DNA of 64,000 nt from JAVBTR01 sp031556065 (GCA_031556065.1 JAVBTR010000055.1:1-64000), one strand, 5' to 3'; shown: positions 15,349-24,773, numbered from the stretch's first letter. Notes: generated from the sequence alone by a model not told the origin. Made by a program: numbers and translations.

Positions 15349-16995
15349 TTGATTCAAGTACAGACCATAGACGGATTGCTGCTAAGGGATATGGTGGCGG
15401 CAGGCGCATCTTTGTTGGAAAAGAACCGTGACGCGGTAGACGCACTAAACGTTTTCCCCGTGCCGGACGGCGATACGGGGACGAATATGTCCTTAACCAT
15501 GATGTCTTCCATCAAAGAAGCCAACAGCAAAGAATGCTTTTCCGCATGCGAGGCGGCTGAAGCCATTGCAAAGGGTGCGTTAAAAGGCGCCAGGGGCAAC
15601 TCCGGCGTAATCACCTCCCAGCTTTACCGTGGCTTCTCCAAATCCTTGGATGGGGTGGAACGTATTACTCCTACCCAGTTCGCCCAAGCCCTTAAGGCTG
15701 GTGCTGAAACGGCATACAAGGCTGTTATGAAGCCCAAGGAGGGCACCATTTTAACAGTTGCCCGGGTGATCGCGGAAGATGCCATGAAGCAAGTGGCCAT
15801 TAACCCCGACGATTTCGACGCACTATTTAATGTTATTTTAACAAGCGGCGAGGCCATCCTGCGCAAGACCCAGGAAATGCTCCCCGCGCTGACCCAGGCC
15901 GGCGTGGTTGATGCTGGTGGCCGTGGGCTGCTGATCATCTACACAGGCTATGCCATGGCGATTCGTGGCGAAGAAATCGAAACAGCTACCATCTGCTTTG
16001 AAGATGGCGGCGCTACGGACGGATTTGCGGACGACCATGACGCTATTGGCGAAATTGAATTTGCCTATTGCACCGAGTTCTTGATTCAATACCTAAAGCC
16101 CACCGTTACGGACGACGAGGTGGATTCCTTTCGCCGCCGTTTAAACCGTATTGGCGATTGTGTGCTGGTGGTAGGGGATTTAAGCCTGGTGAAAGTGCAT
16201 GTGCATACCAACAACCCTGGCAAAGCACTGCAATACGCCCTTGATTTAGGCGAGCTGGTGAATCTTAAAATCGAAAACATGGTGGAGCAACGCCGTGAAC
16301 GTATGGCAGGTTCCAATAGCAAGCCCCAGGAACCGGAAAAGGATTTCGGCATGGTAGCAGTGTCCTTGGGCGATGGGTTCTCCCAGATTTTCAGCGATCT
16401 GTCTGTGGATCATGTAGTTGACGGCGGCCAAACAATGAACCCTTCCATTGAAGATATTTTGGAAGCCATTAATCATGTAAATGCCAAATGTGTTTTCGTA
16501 TTGCCCAACAATGGCAACGTGGTTCTGGCGGCCCAGCAGGCGGCGGAGCTTACGGAGAAGGAAGCTTACGTCATCCCCACCAAGAACGTGGCCATGGGCA
16601 TCGCTGCCGCAGTGGCTTTCCAACCGGACATTTCTGGGGAAGAAAACGCCAAGCGCATGGACGACGCAGCACAACGGGTGAAGACTGGCACTGTGACCTA
16701 TGCGGTACGGGATAGCAAGCAGGAGGAGCTGGATATTAAAGAGGGCGACATCATCGGTCTTGCCAATGGCAAGATTGACGCTGCTGGTCACGATATCCCC
16801 ACGGTGGTAATGGAGCTGATGGAAAAGGTTGTAGATGAAGAGAGTGAGCTGATCACCGTTTACTACGGCAAGGACACGTCAGAGGAAGACGCCAAAGCCA
16901 TTACTGATGTTATCGAAGAAAAGTACGGCAACTGCGATGTGGAAATGCACTGCGGTGGCCAGCCCTTATATTTCTATCTTATTTCGGTCGAATAA
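15349..16995 (+). CDS. DAK-domain fatty acid kinase catalytic subunit (YloV/FakA-like)
   Basis: FakA-type proteins phosphorylate fatty acids presented by DegV-like FakB partners, supplying acyl-phosphate for lipid synthesis. The 548-residue protein has the DhaL-like ATP site at its N-terminus: ALNVFPVPDGDTGTNMSLTM (metal-binding aspartates), then GARGNSGVI. A central DUF1949-like or linker part and a DegV-like C-terminal half (about 330-548) follow. The start is TTG 15349, with GGAGG seven bases upstream and an N-terminus matching Bacillus YloV; the longer GTG frame overlaps yloU. No fakB is seen in the window. Confidence 0.88.
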   Translation: MIQVQTIDGLLLRDMVAAGASLLEKNRDAVDALNVFPVPDGDTGTNMSLTMMSSIKEANSKECFSACEAAEAIAKGALKGARGNSGVITSQLYRGFSKSLDGVERITPTQFAQALKAGAETAYKAVMKPKEGTILTVARVIAEDAMKQVAINPDDFDALFNVILTSGEAILRKTQEMLPALTQAGVVDAGGRGLLIIYTGYAMAIRGEEIETATICFEDGGATDGFADDHDAIGEIEFAYCTEFLIQYLKPTVTDDEVDSFRRRLNRIGDCVLVVGDLSLVKVHVHTNNPGKALQYALDLGELVNLKIENMVEQRRERMAGSNSKPQEPEKDFGMVAVSLGDGFSQIFSDLSVDHVVDGGQTMNPSIEDILEAINHVNAKCVFVLPNNGNVVLAAQQAAELTEKEAYVIPTKNVAMGIAAAVAFQPDISGEENAKRMDDAAQRVKTGTVTYAVRDSKQEELDIKEGDIIGLANGKIDAAGHDIPTVVMELMEKVVDEESELITVYYGKDTSEEDAKAITDVIEEKYGNCDVEMHCGGQPLYFYLISVE

Positions 16996-16996
16996 A

Positions 16997-19003
16997 ATGC
17001 AGCTTTCAGATTTAAAAGGCCTGGGCAAGGTCCGAATGGAAGCATTACGCGCAGCGGGAATTTTCTCGTTGCGCGAACTTTTATATTACCTGCCAAAAGG
17101 TTACCAGGATACAAGGTTAATAACGCCTATCATCGAGCTTGCGCCTATGGTGCCAAGCACTATACGGGGTGCGTTTAAAGGCAAGGCAAAGCTGAACCGG
17201 TTTAAGGGTCTGGCCAGTGTTACAGCCACCTTTAAAGATGAAACAGGCAGCCTTCAATGCATTTGGTATAATCAGTCCTGGATGAAGGAACAGTTAGTCC
17301 CAGATGAAGAGATGATTTTATACGGCAAGCTGGAAGTGAAAAATGGCAAAAAGCAAATGGTAAACCCAAGACCTGTGCAGGTACAGGGGCTAATTCCCAT
17401 TTACAAGCCATTGCCTTCTGTCCCGTCCAAAACGTTTGCGGGGTTTGTGGATCAGGCGCTGCCTTTTATTAAAGATGTTTGCCGCGAAACCCTGCCGGAA
17501 GGGTTGATAATGCGCTACGGCTTAATGGATGTTTATACCGCCATCGAGCAGATACACCAGCCGCAAGATAGCGAAATGCTTCAAAAGGCTAACCGGCGTA
17601 TGGCATTTGAAAAAGCGCTGATGTATATGGCAGGGGTTTCTCTTCTGCGGTCCCGAAATGAAGCGGGGGTTATTATCAACAAAATCGAAGGGTTAGCAGA
17701 AAGCTATTGGCAATCGTTGACCTTTGAACCCACCATGGCCCAGCAGGAGATTCTGGATGAAATTATATACGATATGGCAGCTATCACACCCATGTCCCGT
17801 TTGGTTCAGGGGGATGTTGGGTGCGGAAAAACGGCCATTGCCTTTGGGGCTTTGTTAGCTTGCGTAAAAAATGGTTTTCAGGGCGCTATGATGGCGCCAA
17901 CGGAAATTCTGGCCACACAACATTACCAAAACGCGCTGGAAATATTTGGGCCTATGGGTATCGGTGTAGGGCTTTTGCATGGAGGAATCAAAGGGACGAA
18001 GCGAAAAGAAGCCCTTTTGAAAATCTTAAACGGGGAATGGCAGATCATCATTGGAACCCATGCCTTAATTTCCAAAGGGGTTGAATATAAAAAACTGGGA
18101 CTGGTGATCACCGATGAACAGCATCGCTTCGGAGTAAGCCAGCGCACGGCGCTAATCAAAAAAGCCAACGGCATCACGCCCAATGTGCTGGTTATGTCCG
18201 CCACGCCTATTCCAAGGACGCTGGCGTTGATTCTCTATGGGGATTTGGATATTTCCATTGTTTCAGAAATGCCAAAGAACCGAAAAAAGGTGGAAACCCG
18301 CCTGGTGCCTCAAGAAAAGCGCAAAGGGATGTATGAATTTATCCGCCAACAGGTAAGCCTTGGGCAGCAGGTATATATCGTATGTCCTTTGGTGGAAGAC
18401 AGTGAGGAAATGGAAGACGTTAAGGCGGCCCAAAGCCAGTATAAAGCCCTAAAAAAAGGGGAACTGAGCGATTTGAAAGTGGGCCTTACTTATGGAAACC
18501 AGCCGCCGCTTGAAAAGGCAGGTGTTATTGATGCTTTTGCGAAGGGCGAAATCGACGTGCTGGTTTCTACCACCGTTATCGAGGTCGGCGTGAATGTGCC
18601 AAACGCCACCGTTATGGTGATAGAGGACGCGGAACGCTTCGGGTTAAGTCAATTACACCAATTAAGGGGCCGGGTAGGCCGGGGCAGCGCCCAAAGCTGG
18701 TGCTTCTTGCTGGCCGAACCCAACGAGCGGCTTAAAACCATTGCTGCGACTAACGACGGTTTTGTAATTGCTCAAAAAGATTTGGAGCTCCGTGGCCCGG
18801 GGGATATGATGGGCACCCGCCAAAGCGGACAATTGCTGGAAATGGATTTGTTTTACGTAAGTGACGCGCGGCTATTGGATGAGGTATCCGATTGCCTGGC
18901 CGATTTAAGAACCAATACGCTTTTACGTGGTGAACTGGCGATTATAGAAGCCCATGCCCGCAATTACGTTAAAAATAAGCTTGAGCATATTTCGTTTAAT
19001 TAA
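16997..19003 (+). CDS. recG: ATP-dependent DNA helicase RecG
   Basis: RecG remodels stalled forks and branched DNA. The 668-residue protein has an N-terminal wedge/OB domain (to about 150). Walker A is GDVGCGKTA (about 272), motif II is DEQHRFG (about 373), motif III is MSATPIPRT, and the C-terminal helicase block ends with RGRVGRG and the family motif FVIAQKDLELRGPGD. The start ATG 16997 lies two bases after the yloV stop. The sdaAB-sdaAA genes that separate yloV and recG in Bacillus are missing. Confidence 0.96.
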   Translation: MQLSDLKGLGKVRMEALRAAGIFSLRELLYYLPKGYQDTRLITPIIELAPMVPSTIRGAFKGKAKLNRFKGLASVTATFKDETGSLQCIWYNQSWMKEQLVPDEEMILYGKLEVKNGKKQMVNPRPVQVQGLIPIYKPLPSVPSKTFAGFVDQALPFIKDVCRETLPEGLIMRYGLMDVYTAIEQIHQPQDSEMLQKANRRMAFEKALMYMAGVSLLRSRNEAGVIINKIEGLAESYWQSLTFEPTMAQQEILDEIIYDMAAITPMSRLVQGDVGCGKTAIAFGALLACVKNGFQGAMMAPTEILATQHYQNALEIFGPMGIGVGLLHGGIKGTKRKEALLKILNGEWQIIIGTHALISKGVEYKKLGLVITDEQHRFGVSQRTALIKKANGITPNVLVMSATPIPRTLALILYGDLDISIVSEMPKNRKKVETRLVPQEKRKGMYEFIRQQVSLGQQVYIVCPLVEDSEEMEDVKAAQSQYKALKKGELSDLKVGLTYGNQPPLEKAGVIDAFAKGEIDVLVSTTVIEVGVNVPNATVMVIEDAERFGLSQLHQLRGRVGRGSAQSWCFLLAEPNERLKTIAATNDGFVIAQKDLELRGPGDMMGTRQSGQLLEMDLFYVSDARLLDEVSDCLADLRTNTLLRGELAIIEAHARNYVKNKLEHISFN

Positions 19004-19022
19004 AGTTTTCTTTGTTTTGATA

Positions 19023-19051
19023 TTGCCAAACTTGTTAAATAATAGTATAAT
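19023..19051 (+). promoter_or_regulatory. promoter of ppdK
   Basis: TTGCCA (19023-19028) and TATAAT (19046-19051) are 17 bases apart. Confidence 0.75.
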
Positions 19052-19075
19052 CATTCAGATATGTGAAGGACAAGC

Positions 19076-19133
19076 CTTTGCAAGCAACTTTGTTGTGCTT
19101 GCGAAAGCTCTTTCCATGCAGGGGTTCCCTGCA
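19076..19133 (+). promoter_or_regulatory. two hairpins in the ppdK leader
   Basis: CTTTGCAAGC (19076-19085) pairs with GCTTGCGAAAG (19097-19107). Then GCAGGG (19118-19123) pairs with CCCTGC (19127-19132). They lie between the promoter and the RBS. They may stabilise the mRNA; neither has a T-run. Confidence 0.45.
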
Positions 19134-19165
19134 ATATATGAGAATCTGAGGAGGACGAACAAACC

Positions 19166-21796
19166 ATGCAGAAAAAGTACGTGTATCTGTTCAAAGAGGG
19201 CGACGCCAGCATGAAGAACCTTCTGGGCGGCAAAGGCGCTAACTTGGCCGAAATGACCAATCTTGGCATGCCTGTTCCCCAGGGTTTTACGGTTTCTACC
19301 GAAGCCTGCACCCGCTATTATGAGGATGGCAAAGTAATCAGCGCAGATATCGAAGCGCAGATTTACGAAGCCCTTGCCAAGACAGAAGAAATCAGCGGCA
19401 AAAAATTTGGCGATATGAACAACCCCTTCTTGGTTTCTGTTCGTTCCGGCGCCCGTGCCTCTATGCCTGGCATGATGGATACCATCCTGAACCTGGGCTT
19501 GAACGACGTAGCCGTACAGGGCTTGGCCAACCTCACCGGCAATGATCGCTTTGCTTACGACAGCTACCGCCGCTTCATTCAGATGTTCGCGGATGTGGTT
19601 ATGGAAATCGACAAGTCCAACTTCGAAGCTCAGCTGGATGCTGTTAAAGCAGAAAAGAACGCCAAATATGATACCGACCTGACTGCCGACGACATGAAAG
19701 AAGTTGTGAAGCGCTTTAAGGCCGTTTACCTTGAAAAGAAGGGCGAAGAATTCCCGCAGGAGCCCAAAGTACAGCTGATGGAATCCGTGAAGGCTGTTTT
19801 CCGTTCCTGGGATAATCCCCGGGCTATCTACTACCGCCGCATGAACGACATCCCCGGCGATTGGGGCACTGCCGTTAACGTGCAGAGCATGGTGTTTGGC
19901 AACATGGGCAATGACTCCGGTACCGGCGTTGCGTTCACCCGCAATCCTTCCACCGGCGAAAATTTGCTCTACGGTGAATACCTGATCAATGCCCAGGGCG
20001 AAGACGTTGTGGCCGGTATCCGTACCCCCCAACCCATCTCCACCTTGGAACAGGCGATGCCCGAAGTGTATAAACAGTTCACCTCCATTGCCAAGAACCT
20101 TGAAAACCATTATCACGATATGCAGGATATGGAGTTCACCATCGAACGTGGCCAGCTCTACATGCTGCAGACCCGTAACGGCAAGCGTACCGCCGCTGCT
20201 GCGCTGAAAATTGCTGTTGATTTGGTTGCTGAAGGCCAGCTCACTGAAAAGGAAGCTGTTCTGAAGGTAGAACCCAAGCAGCTGGATACTTTGCTTCACC
20301 CCAACTTTGACTCAGCTGCCCTGAAGGCCGCTACTGTCATCGCTAAGGGTCTGCCCGCTTCTCCCGGTGCGGCTGCTGGCGCTGTGTACTTCACCGCTGA
20401 GGCTGCTGCCGAAGCTGGCAAAGCTGGCAAAGCTGCCATTCTCTGCCGCGAAGAAACCACCCCCGAAGACATCGAGGGCATGGACTTCTCCAAGGGCATT
20501 TTGACCGCTCGCGGCGGTATGACCTCTCACGCCGCCGTTGTGGCCCGTGGCATGGGTCGCGCTGCTGTGGTTGGCTGCGGCGAACTGCATATTAACGAAC
20601 ATGCCAAAACTTTAACCGTTGGCGATAAAGTCTACCACGAAGGCGATATGCTTTCCTTGGATGGCTCCACCGGTAACGTGTACGAAGGCCTGATCAAGAC
20701 CGTTGAAGCGGCTGTGACCGGCGACTTTGCGAAGCTCATGAAGTGGGCCGACGATTACCGCACCCTGAAAGTCCGCACCAATGCTGACACCCCTCGTGAC
20801 ACCGTTGCTGCTGTGAACTTTGGCGCCGAAGGCATTGGCCTTTGCCGTACCGAGCATATGTTCTTTGAAGCCGATCGTATTGCCGCTGTTCGCGAAATGA
20901 TCCTGGCCGATACGGAAGCACAGCGCCGTGTGGCTTTGGACAAGATTCTGCCCATGCAGCAGGGTGATTTCGAAGCCATGTACAAGGCTTTGGAAGGCCG
21001 TCCCATGACGGTTCGTTACCTGGATCCGCCGCTCCACGAATTCCTGCCCCAGAAGGATATGACTGCCGAAATCGAAGCGCTGGCCAAGGAACTGAACACC
21101 ACCAGCGAAAAGATTATCGCCAAGATCGATTCCTTGCATGAATTCAACCCCATGATGGGCCATCGCGGCTGCCGTCTGGCGGTTACCTATCCTGAAATCG
21201 CTGAAATGCAGACCCGTGCTGTGATGCAGGCTGCTATCAAGGTGAAGGATGAAACTGGCTACGATATCGTGCCTGAAATCATGATTCCCTTGGTTGGCGC
21301 TAAGAAGGAACTGGCCTATGTGAAGAAGATCGTGACCGATACCATCGCTAAGGTATTTGCAGAAACCAGCAAAGAGATCAAGTACCATATCGGCACCATG
21401 ATCGAAATTCCCCGTGCTTGCGTCACCGCCGATGAAATCGCTACAGAAGCAGAATTTTTCTCCTTCGGTACCAACGACTTGACCCAGATGACCTTTGGCT
21501 TCAGCCGTGACGATGCTGGCAAGTTCTTGGATTCCTACTATTCCGCCAAAATCTTCGAATCCGATCCCTTTGCCCGTCTGGACGTGGACGGCGTTGGCAC
21601 GATGGTTGAACTGGCTGTTAAGCTTGGCCGTCAGACCCGCCCCGACATCAAGCTGGGCATCTGCGGCGAACACGGCGGCGATCCTTCCACCATCATGTTC
21701 TGCCACAAGATCGGCTTGAGCTACGTTTCCTGCTCGCCCTTCCGTGTGCCGATCGCCCGCTTGGCCGCTGCTCATGCTGCCATTCTCAGCGAATAA
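19166..21796 (+). CDS. ppdK: pyruvate, phosphate dikinase
   Basis: PpdK interconverts pyruvate, ATP and phosphate with PEP, AMP and pyrophosphate; in anaerobes it often serves PPi-linked glycolysis. The 876-residue length is standard. Visible are the nucleotide-binding N-terminal part (GGKGANLAEM, SVRSGARASMPGM), the phospho-histidine domain GGMTSHAAVVARGMG (His near residue 455), and the PEP-binding barrel with GLCRTEHMF, GTMIEIPRA and catalytic Cys in GICGEHGGDP. Codon use is markedly biased to GCT, GCC, CGT and AAC compared with neighbours, as expected for an abundant protein. It has its own promoter, a structured leader and a terminator, so it is a single-gene unit. Confidence 0.97.
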   Translation: MQKKYVYLFKEGDASMKNLLGGKGANLAEMTNLGMPVPQGFTVSTEACTRYYEDGKVISADIEAQIYEALAKTEEISGKKFGDMNNPFLVSVRSGARASMPGMMDTILNLGLNDVAVQGLANLTGNDRFAYDSYRRFIQMFADVVMEIDKSNFEAQLDAVKAEKNAKYDTDLTADDMKEVVKRFKAVYLEKKGEEFPQEPKVQLMESVKAVFRSWDNPRAIYYRRMNDIPGDWGTAVNVQSMVFGNMGNDSGTGVAFTRNPSTGENLLYGEYLINAQGEDVVAGIRTPQPISTLEQAMPEVYKQFTSIAKNLENHYHDMQDMEFTIERGQLYMLQTRNGKRTAAAALKIAVDLVAEGQLTEKEAVLKVEPKQLDTLLHPNFDSAALKAATVIAKGLPASPGAAAGAVYFTAEAAAEAGKAGKAAILCREETTPEDIEGMDFSKGILTARGGMTSHAAVVARGMGRAAVVGCGELHINEHAKTLTVGDKVYHEGDMLSLDGSTGNVYEGLIKTVEAAVTGDFAKLMKWADDYRTLKVRTNADTPRDTVAAVNFGAEGIGLCRTEHMFFEADRIAAVREMILADTEAQRRVALDKILPMQQGDFEAMYKALEGRPMTVRYLDPPLHEFLPQKDMTAEIEALAKELNTTSEKIIAKIDSLHEFNPMMGHRGCRLAVTYPEIAEMQTRAVMQAAIKVKDETGYDIVPEIMIPLVGAKKELAYVKKIVTDTIAKVFAETSKEIKYHIGTMIEIPRACVTADEIATEAEFFSFGTNDLTQMTFGFSRDDAGKFLDSYYSAKIFESDPFARLDVDGVGTMVELAVKLGRQTRPDIKLGICGEHGGDPSTIMFCHKIGLSYVSCSPFRVPIARLAAAHAAILSE

Positions 21797-21809
21797 TTCT
21801 TGGAAATCC

Positions 21810-21845
21810 GCCTCCTGCGCTTTTGTGCAGGAGGCATTTTTGTTT
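21810..21845 (+). terminator. intrinsic terminator of ppdK
   Basis: GCCTCCTGC (21810-21818) pairs with GCAGGAGGC (21827-21835), followed by ATTTTTGTTTG. Confidence 0.88.
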
Positions 21846-21849
21846 GTGT

Positions 21850-21878
21850 TTGCAATTTGCGCATGATTACGTTATAAT
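21850..21878 (+). promoter_or_regulatory. promoter of darA-holB-ricT
   Basis: TTGCAA (21850-21855) and TATAAT (21873-21878) are 17 bases apart. Confidence 0.7.
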
Positions 21879-21928
21879 ATGTATACAATGAAGCATGGAA
21901 ATGCCATTGTTTAATGGAGGTGGACAAT

Positions 21929-22258
21929 ATGAAACTTATTATTGCGATCGTTCAGGATGAAGATTCCGGGCGTTTGGTGAATCAATTGATGTCCAGCGGC
22001 TATAGCGTAACCAAATTGGCAACCACAGGCGGCTTTCTGCGGGCCGGCAACACCACTCTTTTGATTGGTGTAGAGGAAGAAAAGTTCCAAGGCGCTATGG
22101 ATGTAATCGAAAAGATTTGCAAATCCCGCAAACAGGTGGCTACATCACCTACGTCCATGGCCGGGGTATCCGGTGTATACTCACCCTATCCCATCGAAGT
22201 GATGGTGGGTGGTGCAACCATTTTTGTGTTATCGGTAGATCAGTTCCTAAAGCTGTAA
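21929..22258 (+). CDS. darA: cyclic-di-AMP receptor, PII-like (DarA/PstA)
   Basis: DarA (YaaQ) is a trimeric PII-like protein that binds cyclic di-AMP; its downstream target is not settled. The 109-residue protein has the family pattern MKLIIAIVQDEDSGRLVNQL, ATTGGFLRAGNTTLLIG and the C-terminal strand GGATIFVLSVDQF. ATG 21929 has GGAGGT upstream. It leads an operon with holB and ricT, the same order as in Bacillus but without yaaR. Confidence 0.92.
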   Translation: MKLIIAIVQDEDSGRLVNQLMSSGYSVTKLATTGGFLRAGNTTLLIGVEEEKFQGAMDVIEKICKSRKQVATSPTSMAGVSGVYSPYPIEVMVGGATIFVLSVDQFLKL

Positions 22259-22280
22259 ACCCAGGAAAGGTTGAAGTTTA

Positions 22281-23300
22281 TTGCAAAGTGGCGATACCAT
22301 TATAGATAAGATAGCGCCCGCATTTCATGCCTACGAATGTCAGGGCGCACTTTTTCGTGTATTGGTAAACGATTTCATTCAAAATAATGGGGTACATGCC
22401 TATGTGATTTCCGGGGAAAAGGGCATTGGCAAAAAGACCTTGGCCCGCCTATGCGGACAAGCTTTGCTATGTACTGGCGAAAGAAAGCCCTGCGGTAAAT
22501 GTCCCCAATGTCAGCGCTACCAAAATGGTACTCACCCGGATGTTTTAATGCTTGCAAGGGAAAAGGATAGGGCCTCTATCGGTGTTGAAGCCATGCGGGA
22601 ACTGATATCTAAAGTGGGCTGGCATACATATGAAGGCGGAAAGCGCATTGTAATGATCGACGAAGCGGAGCTTTTAACGGTGCAGGCTCAGAATTGCTTT
22701 CTTAAGACATTGGAAGAGCCTCTGGCGGACGTGGTGTTTTTCTTAATTACGAGCGATACCACAGCGCTGCTTCCTACCATTGTATCCCGCTGCCGGGCCT
22801 TACGGCTTCATCCCTGGCCGGATGAATATGTTGTAAATATGCTCACTCAAAGCGGCATAGAAGAAACAAAAGCTAAGCCAGCTGCTATGCGTGCGGGTGG
22901 AAATCTTCAAAAGGCCGTTGCCTGGGCTTCGGACTCAGCGCTGATGGAGCTTAGAAATTTCGTTATGCAAAATGTGTTCGCGGTTAAAAGCAAAGGGCAG
23001 ATACTGGCTATCAGCAATCAGCTTAAAGATGATAAAGGCCGGGCAACGCAAATTTTGGATACCTTGGAAGGAATGATCCAGGAAATGCTTCTGGTTCAGA
23101 CCCAATGCTTGCCTCACGGCCTTTTGACCGATTACCCAAGCAACTGGCAAGCTTTTGCAATGAAAGCCCGAAGCTGCGATTTTACTCATCTTTTTGAAAG
23201 CATCTTAAGGGCCAGAAAGCAAAGAGAAAATCAAGTGAACTGGCAGGTCGTTTTCGAAACACTGCTTGAAAATATATTGGAGGAAATAAACCAATGGTAA
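22281..23300 (+). CDS. holB: DNA polymerase III, delta-prime subunit
   Basis: HolB is part of the clamp loader. The 339-residue AAA+ protein has a modified Walker A (SGEKGIGKKT), a four-cysteine zinc module (CTGERKPCGKCPQC) at about residues 67-80, and the SRC motif (IVSRCRALRL). It therefore resembles delta-prime rather than DnaX. The start TTG 22281 follows AGGAAAGG; no better start exists nearby. It overlaps ricT by seven bases. Confidence 0.9.
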   Translation: MQSGDTIIDKIAPAFHAYECQGALFRVLVNDFIQNNGVHAYVISGEKGIGKKTLARLCGQALLCTGERKPCGKCPQCQRYQNGTHPDVLMLAREKDRASIGVEAMRELISKVGWHTYEGGKRIVMIDEAELLTVQAQNCFLKTLEEPLADVVFFLITSDTTALLPTIVSRCRALRLHPWPDEYVVNMLTQSGIEETKAKPAAMRAGGNLQKAVAWASDSALMELRNFVMQNVFAVKSKGQILAISNQLKDDKGRATQILDTLEGMIQEMLLVQTQCLPHGLLTDYPSNWQAFAMKARSCDFTHLFESILRARKQRENQVNWQVVFETLLENILEEINQW

Positions 23301-24325
23301 AAGTAATAGGCGTTCGGTTTAAGAACGCAGGCAAGCTATATTATTTTGATCCAGGCGAACATGAACCGAAAATGGGGGATCACGCTATTGTGGAAACTGT
23401 TCGGGGCATGGAAATCGGCGAAGTGATGGCTGCGCCTCACGAATTGGAAGACGACCAGATCGTTTCTCCCCTAAAAACCATTATCCGTGTGGCAACAGAA
23501 CAGGATATCCGCCATGCTCAGGAAAACGCAGAAAAGGAAAAGGATGCTTACCGAATCTGCCAGGACAAAATTATCGAGCATGGTCTGGATATGAAACTGG
23601 TCAGCGCTGAATACACTTTTGATAACAGCAAGATTCAGTTCTATTTCACATCCAATGGCCGTGTGGATTTCCGCCAGCTGGTAAAGGATTTGGCGTCTAT
23701 TTTTAAGACCCGGATCGATTTAAGGCAAATCGGTGTCCGAGATGAAGCGAAAATGCTGGGTGGCTTAGGCCCCTGCGGCCGCACCATCTGCTGTGGAAGC
23801 TTTTTAGGGGATTTTCAGCCTGTTTCCATTAAAATGGCCAAGGAGCAAAACCTTTCTTTAAACCCCACCAAGATTTCCGGCGTTTGCGGAAGGCTTATGT
23901 GCTGTTTGAAATATGAGCAGGATACCTATGAGGCTACCCGCAAAAGGATGCCCAAACCCGGCAAGGAGGTGGAAACTCCAGAAGGCATCGGTATTGTGCA
24001 GGATGTAAACGTTATAAAGGAAACGGTTCGTGTGCGCATCCAAAAAGGGGATTCCAGCGAACAGAAGGATTTCCCTTTGGATGAGGTGCAGCGGCTTCAG
24101 CCTGCTCAGCCGGAAAAAAAGGAAAAGCCCCATAAGCCCAATGCTGAGCAGCCTGCCACTGCAAAGGAACCCATTGCGGTTAAAGAGCCTGCTCTCGCAA
24201 AGGAAGCGGCTGCAATAAAAGAAGAGCCCCCTAAAGAACAAGAAAACGAAAGCGCGTCTGCGGTTTCACCTTGGAAAAAAGCCTTGGAAGATGCCAAGAA
24301 AGCGGCGGCGCAAAAGAATAGCTAA
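23294..24325 (+). CDS. ricT: PSP1-domain protein RicT (YaaT-like)
   Basis: RicT, with YlbF and YmcA, forms the Fe-S Ric complex that directs RNase Y and promotes sporulation and competence in Bacillus. The PSP1 core fills residues of about 1-265, with the conserved cysteines in GPCGRTICCGSF and GVCGRLMCCLKYE. A low-complexity tail of about 75 residues follows, built from repeats of the KEP-A type (Ala, Glu, Lys, Pro). The tail is longer than in Bacillus and likely disordered. A YlbF-family gene occurs at 63302. Confidence 0.9.
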   Translation: MVKVIGVRFKNAGKLYYFDPGEHEPKMGDHAIVETVRGMEIGEVMAAPHELEDDQIVSPLKTIIRVATEQDIRHAQENAEKEKDAYRICQDKIIEHGLDMKLVSAEYTFDNSKIQFYFTSNGRVDFRQLVKDLASIFKTRIDLRQIGVRDEAKMLGGLGPCGRTICCGSFLGDFQPVSIKMAKEQNLSLNPTKISGVCGRLMCCLKYEQDTYEATRKRMPKPGKEVETPEGIGIVQDVNVIKETVRVRIQKGDSSEQKDFPLDEVQRLQPAQPEKKEKPHKPNAEQPATAKEPIAVKEPALAKEAAAIKEEPPKEQENESASAVSPWKKALEDAKKAAAQKNS

Positions 24326-24349
24326 TAGGTTTTTTAAAGACTTTCATGC

Positions 24350-24378
24350 TTGCAAAATGCCCCATAGCGTGCTATTAT
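24350..24378 (+). promoter_or_regulatory. promoter of the small ferredoxin gene
   Basis: TTGCAA (24350-24355) and TATTAT (24373-24378) are 17 bases apart. Confidence 0.65.
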
Positions 24379-24414
24379 TATACACGCAAACGTATACAAG
24401 GAGGTGAAACCACC

Positions 24415-24585
24415 ATGGCATACAAAATTACTGATGAATGCATCAGCTGCGGCGCTTGCGAAGCAGAATGCCCCGTTCAGGCAATTTCTGAAGGCGATGG
24501 CAAGTACCAGATCGATCCCGAAAAATGCATCGATTGCGGCGCTTGCTCCGAGGTTTGCCCTGTTCAGGCTCCTGTGCAGGACTAA
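24415..24585 (+). CDS. 2[4Fe-4S] ferredoxin, clostridial type
   Basis: The 56-residue protein has two clean cluster motifs, CISCGACEAECP and CIDCGACSEVCP, and little else. It is the small electron carrier used by pyruvate:ferredoxin oxidoreductase and bifurcating hydrogenases in clostridia. ATG 24415 follows GGAGGTG. It has its own promoter and terminator, so it is independent of ricT. It is the natural partner for the hydrogenase at 36.4-41.4 kb, but no direct link is visible. Confidence 0.95.
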   Translation: MAYKITDECISCGACEAECPVQAISEGDGKYQIDPEKCIDCGACSEVCPVQAPVQD

Positions 24586-24601
24586 TTCAGAAGAACTCAT
24601 A

Positions 24602-24637
24602 AACCCTCCATTGTTCATGCAATAATGGAGGGTTTTT
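24602..24637 (+). terminator. intrinsic terminator of the ferredoxin gene
   Basis: AACCCTCCATT pairs with AATGGAGGGTT around an eleven-base loop, followed by TTT. Confidence 0.88.
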
Positions 24638-24662
24638 CCATGTAGAAAAATGTCATTTTAGC

Positions 24663-24691
24663 TGTACAACCCTTAAAAAAGATGGTACAAT
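24663..24691 (+). promoter_or_regulatory. possible promoter of the SpoIID/SH3b gene
   Basis: TGTACA (24663-24668) and TACAAT (24686-24691) are 17 bases apart. The boxes are imperfect. The ATG at 24690 falls in the -10 box, which argues against it being the start codon. Confidence 0.4.
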
Positions 24692-24773
24692 GAGCAAAGT
24701 TACAAAAGTGTTAAGCATTGTGAAGGAAGAATGGCGTAGGTTGTCAAATGAAATGTACGGAGGAAGCTTACCA

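Noticed and set aside
19055..20299. Long open frame (over 400 codons) on the minus strand opposite ppdK, and another of 387 codons at 20612-21775
   Set aside because: Both lie wholly antisense to ppdK. The strong codon bias of ppdK removes stop codons from the opposite strand. The peptides show no recognisable family and no RBS was seen.
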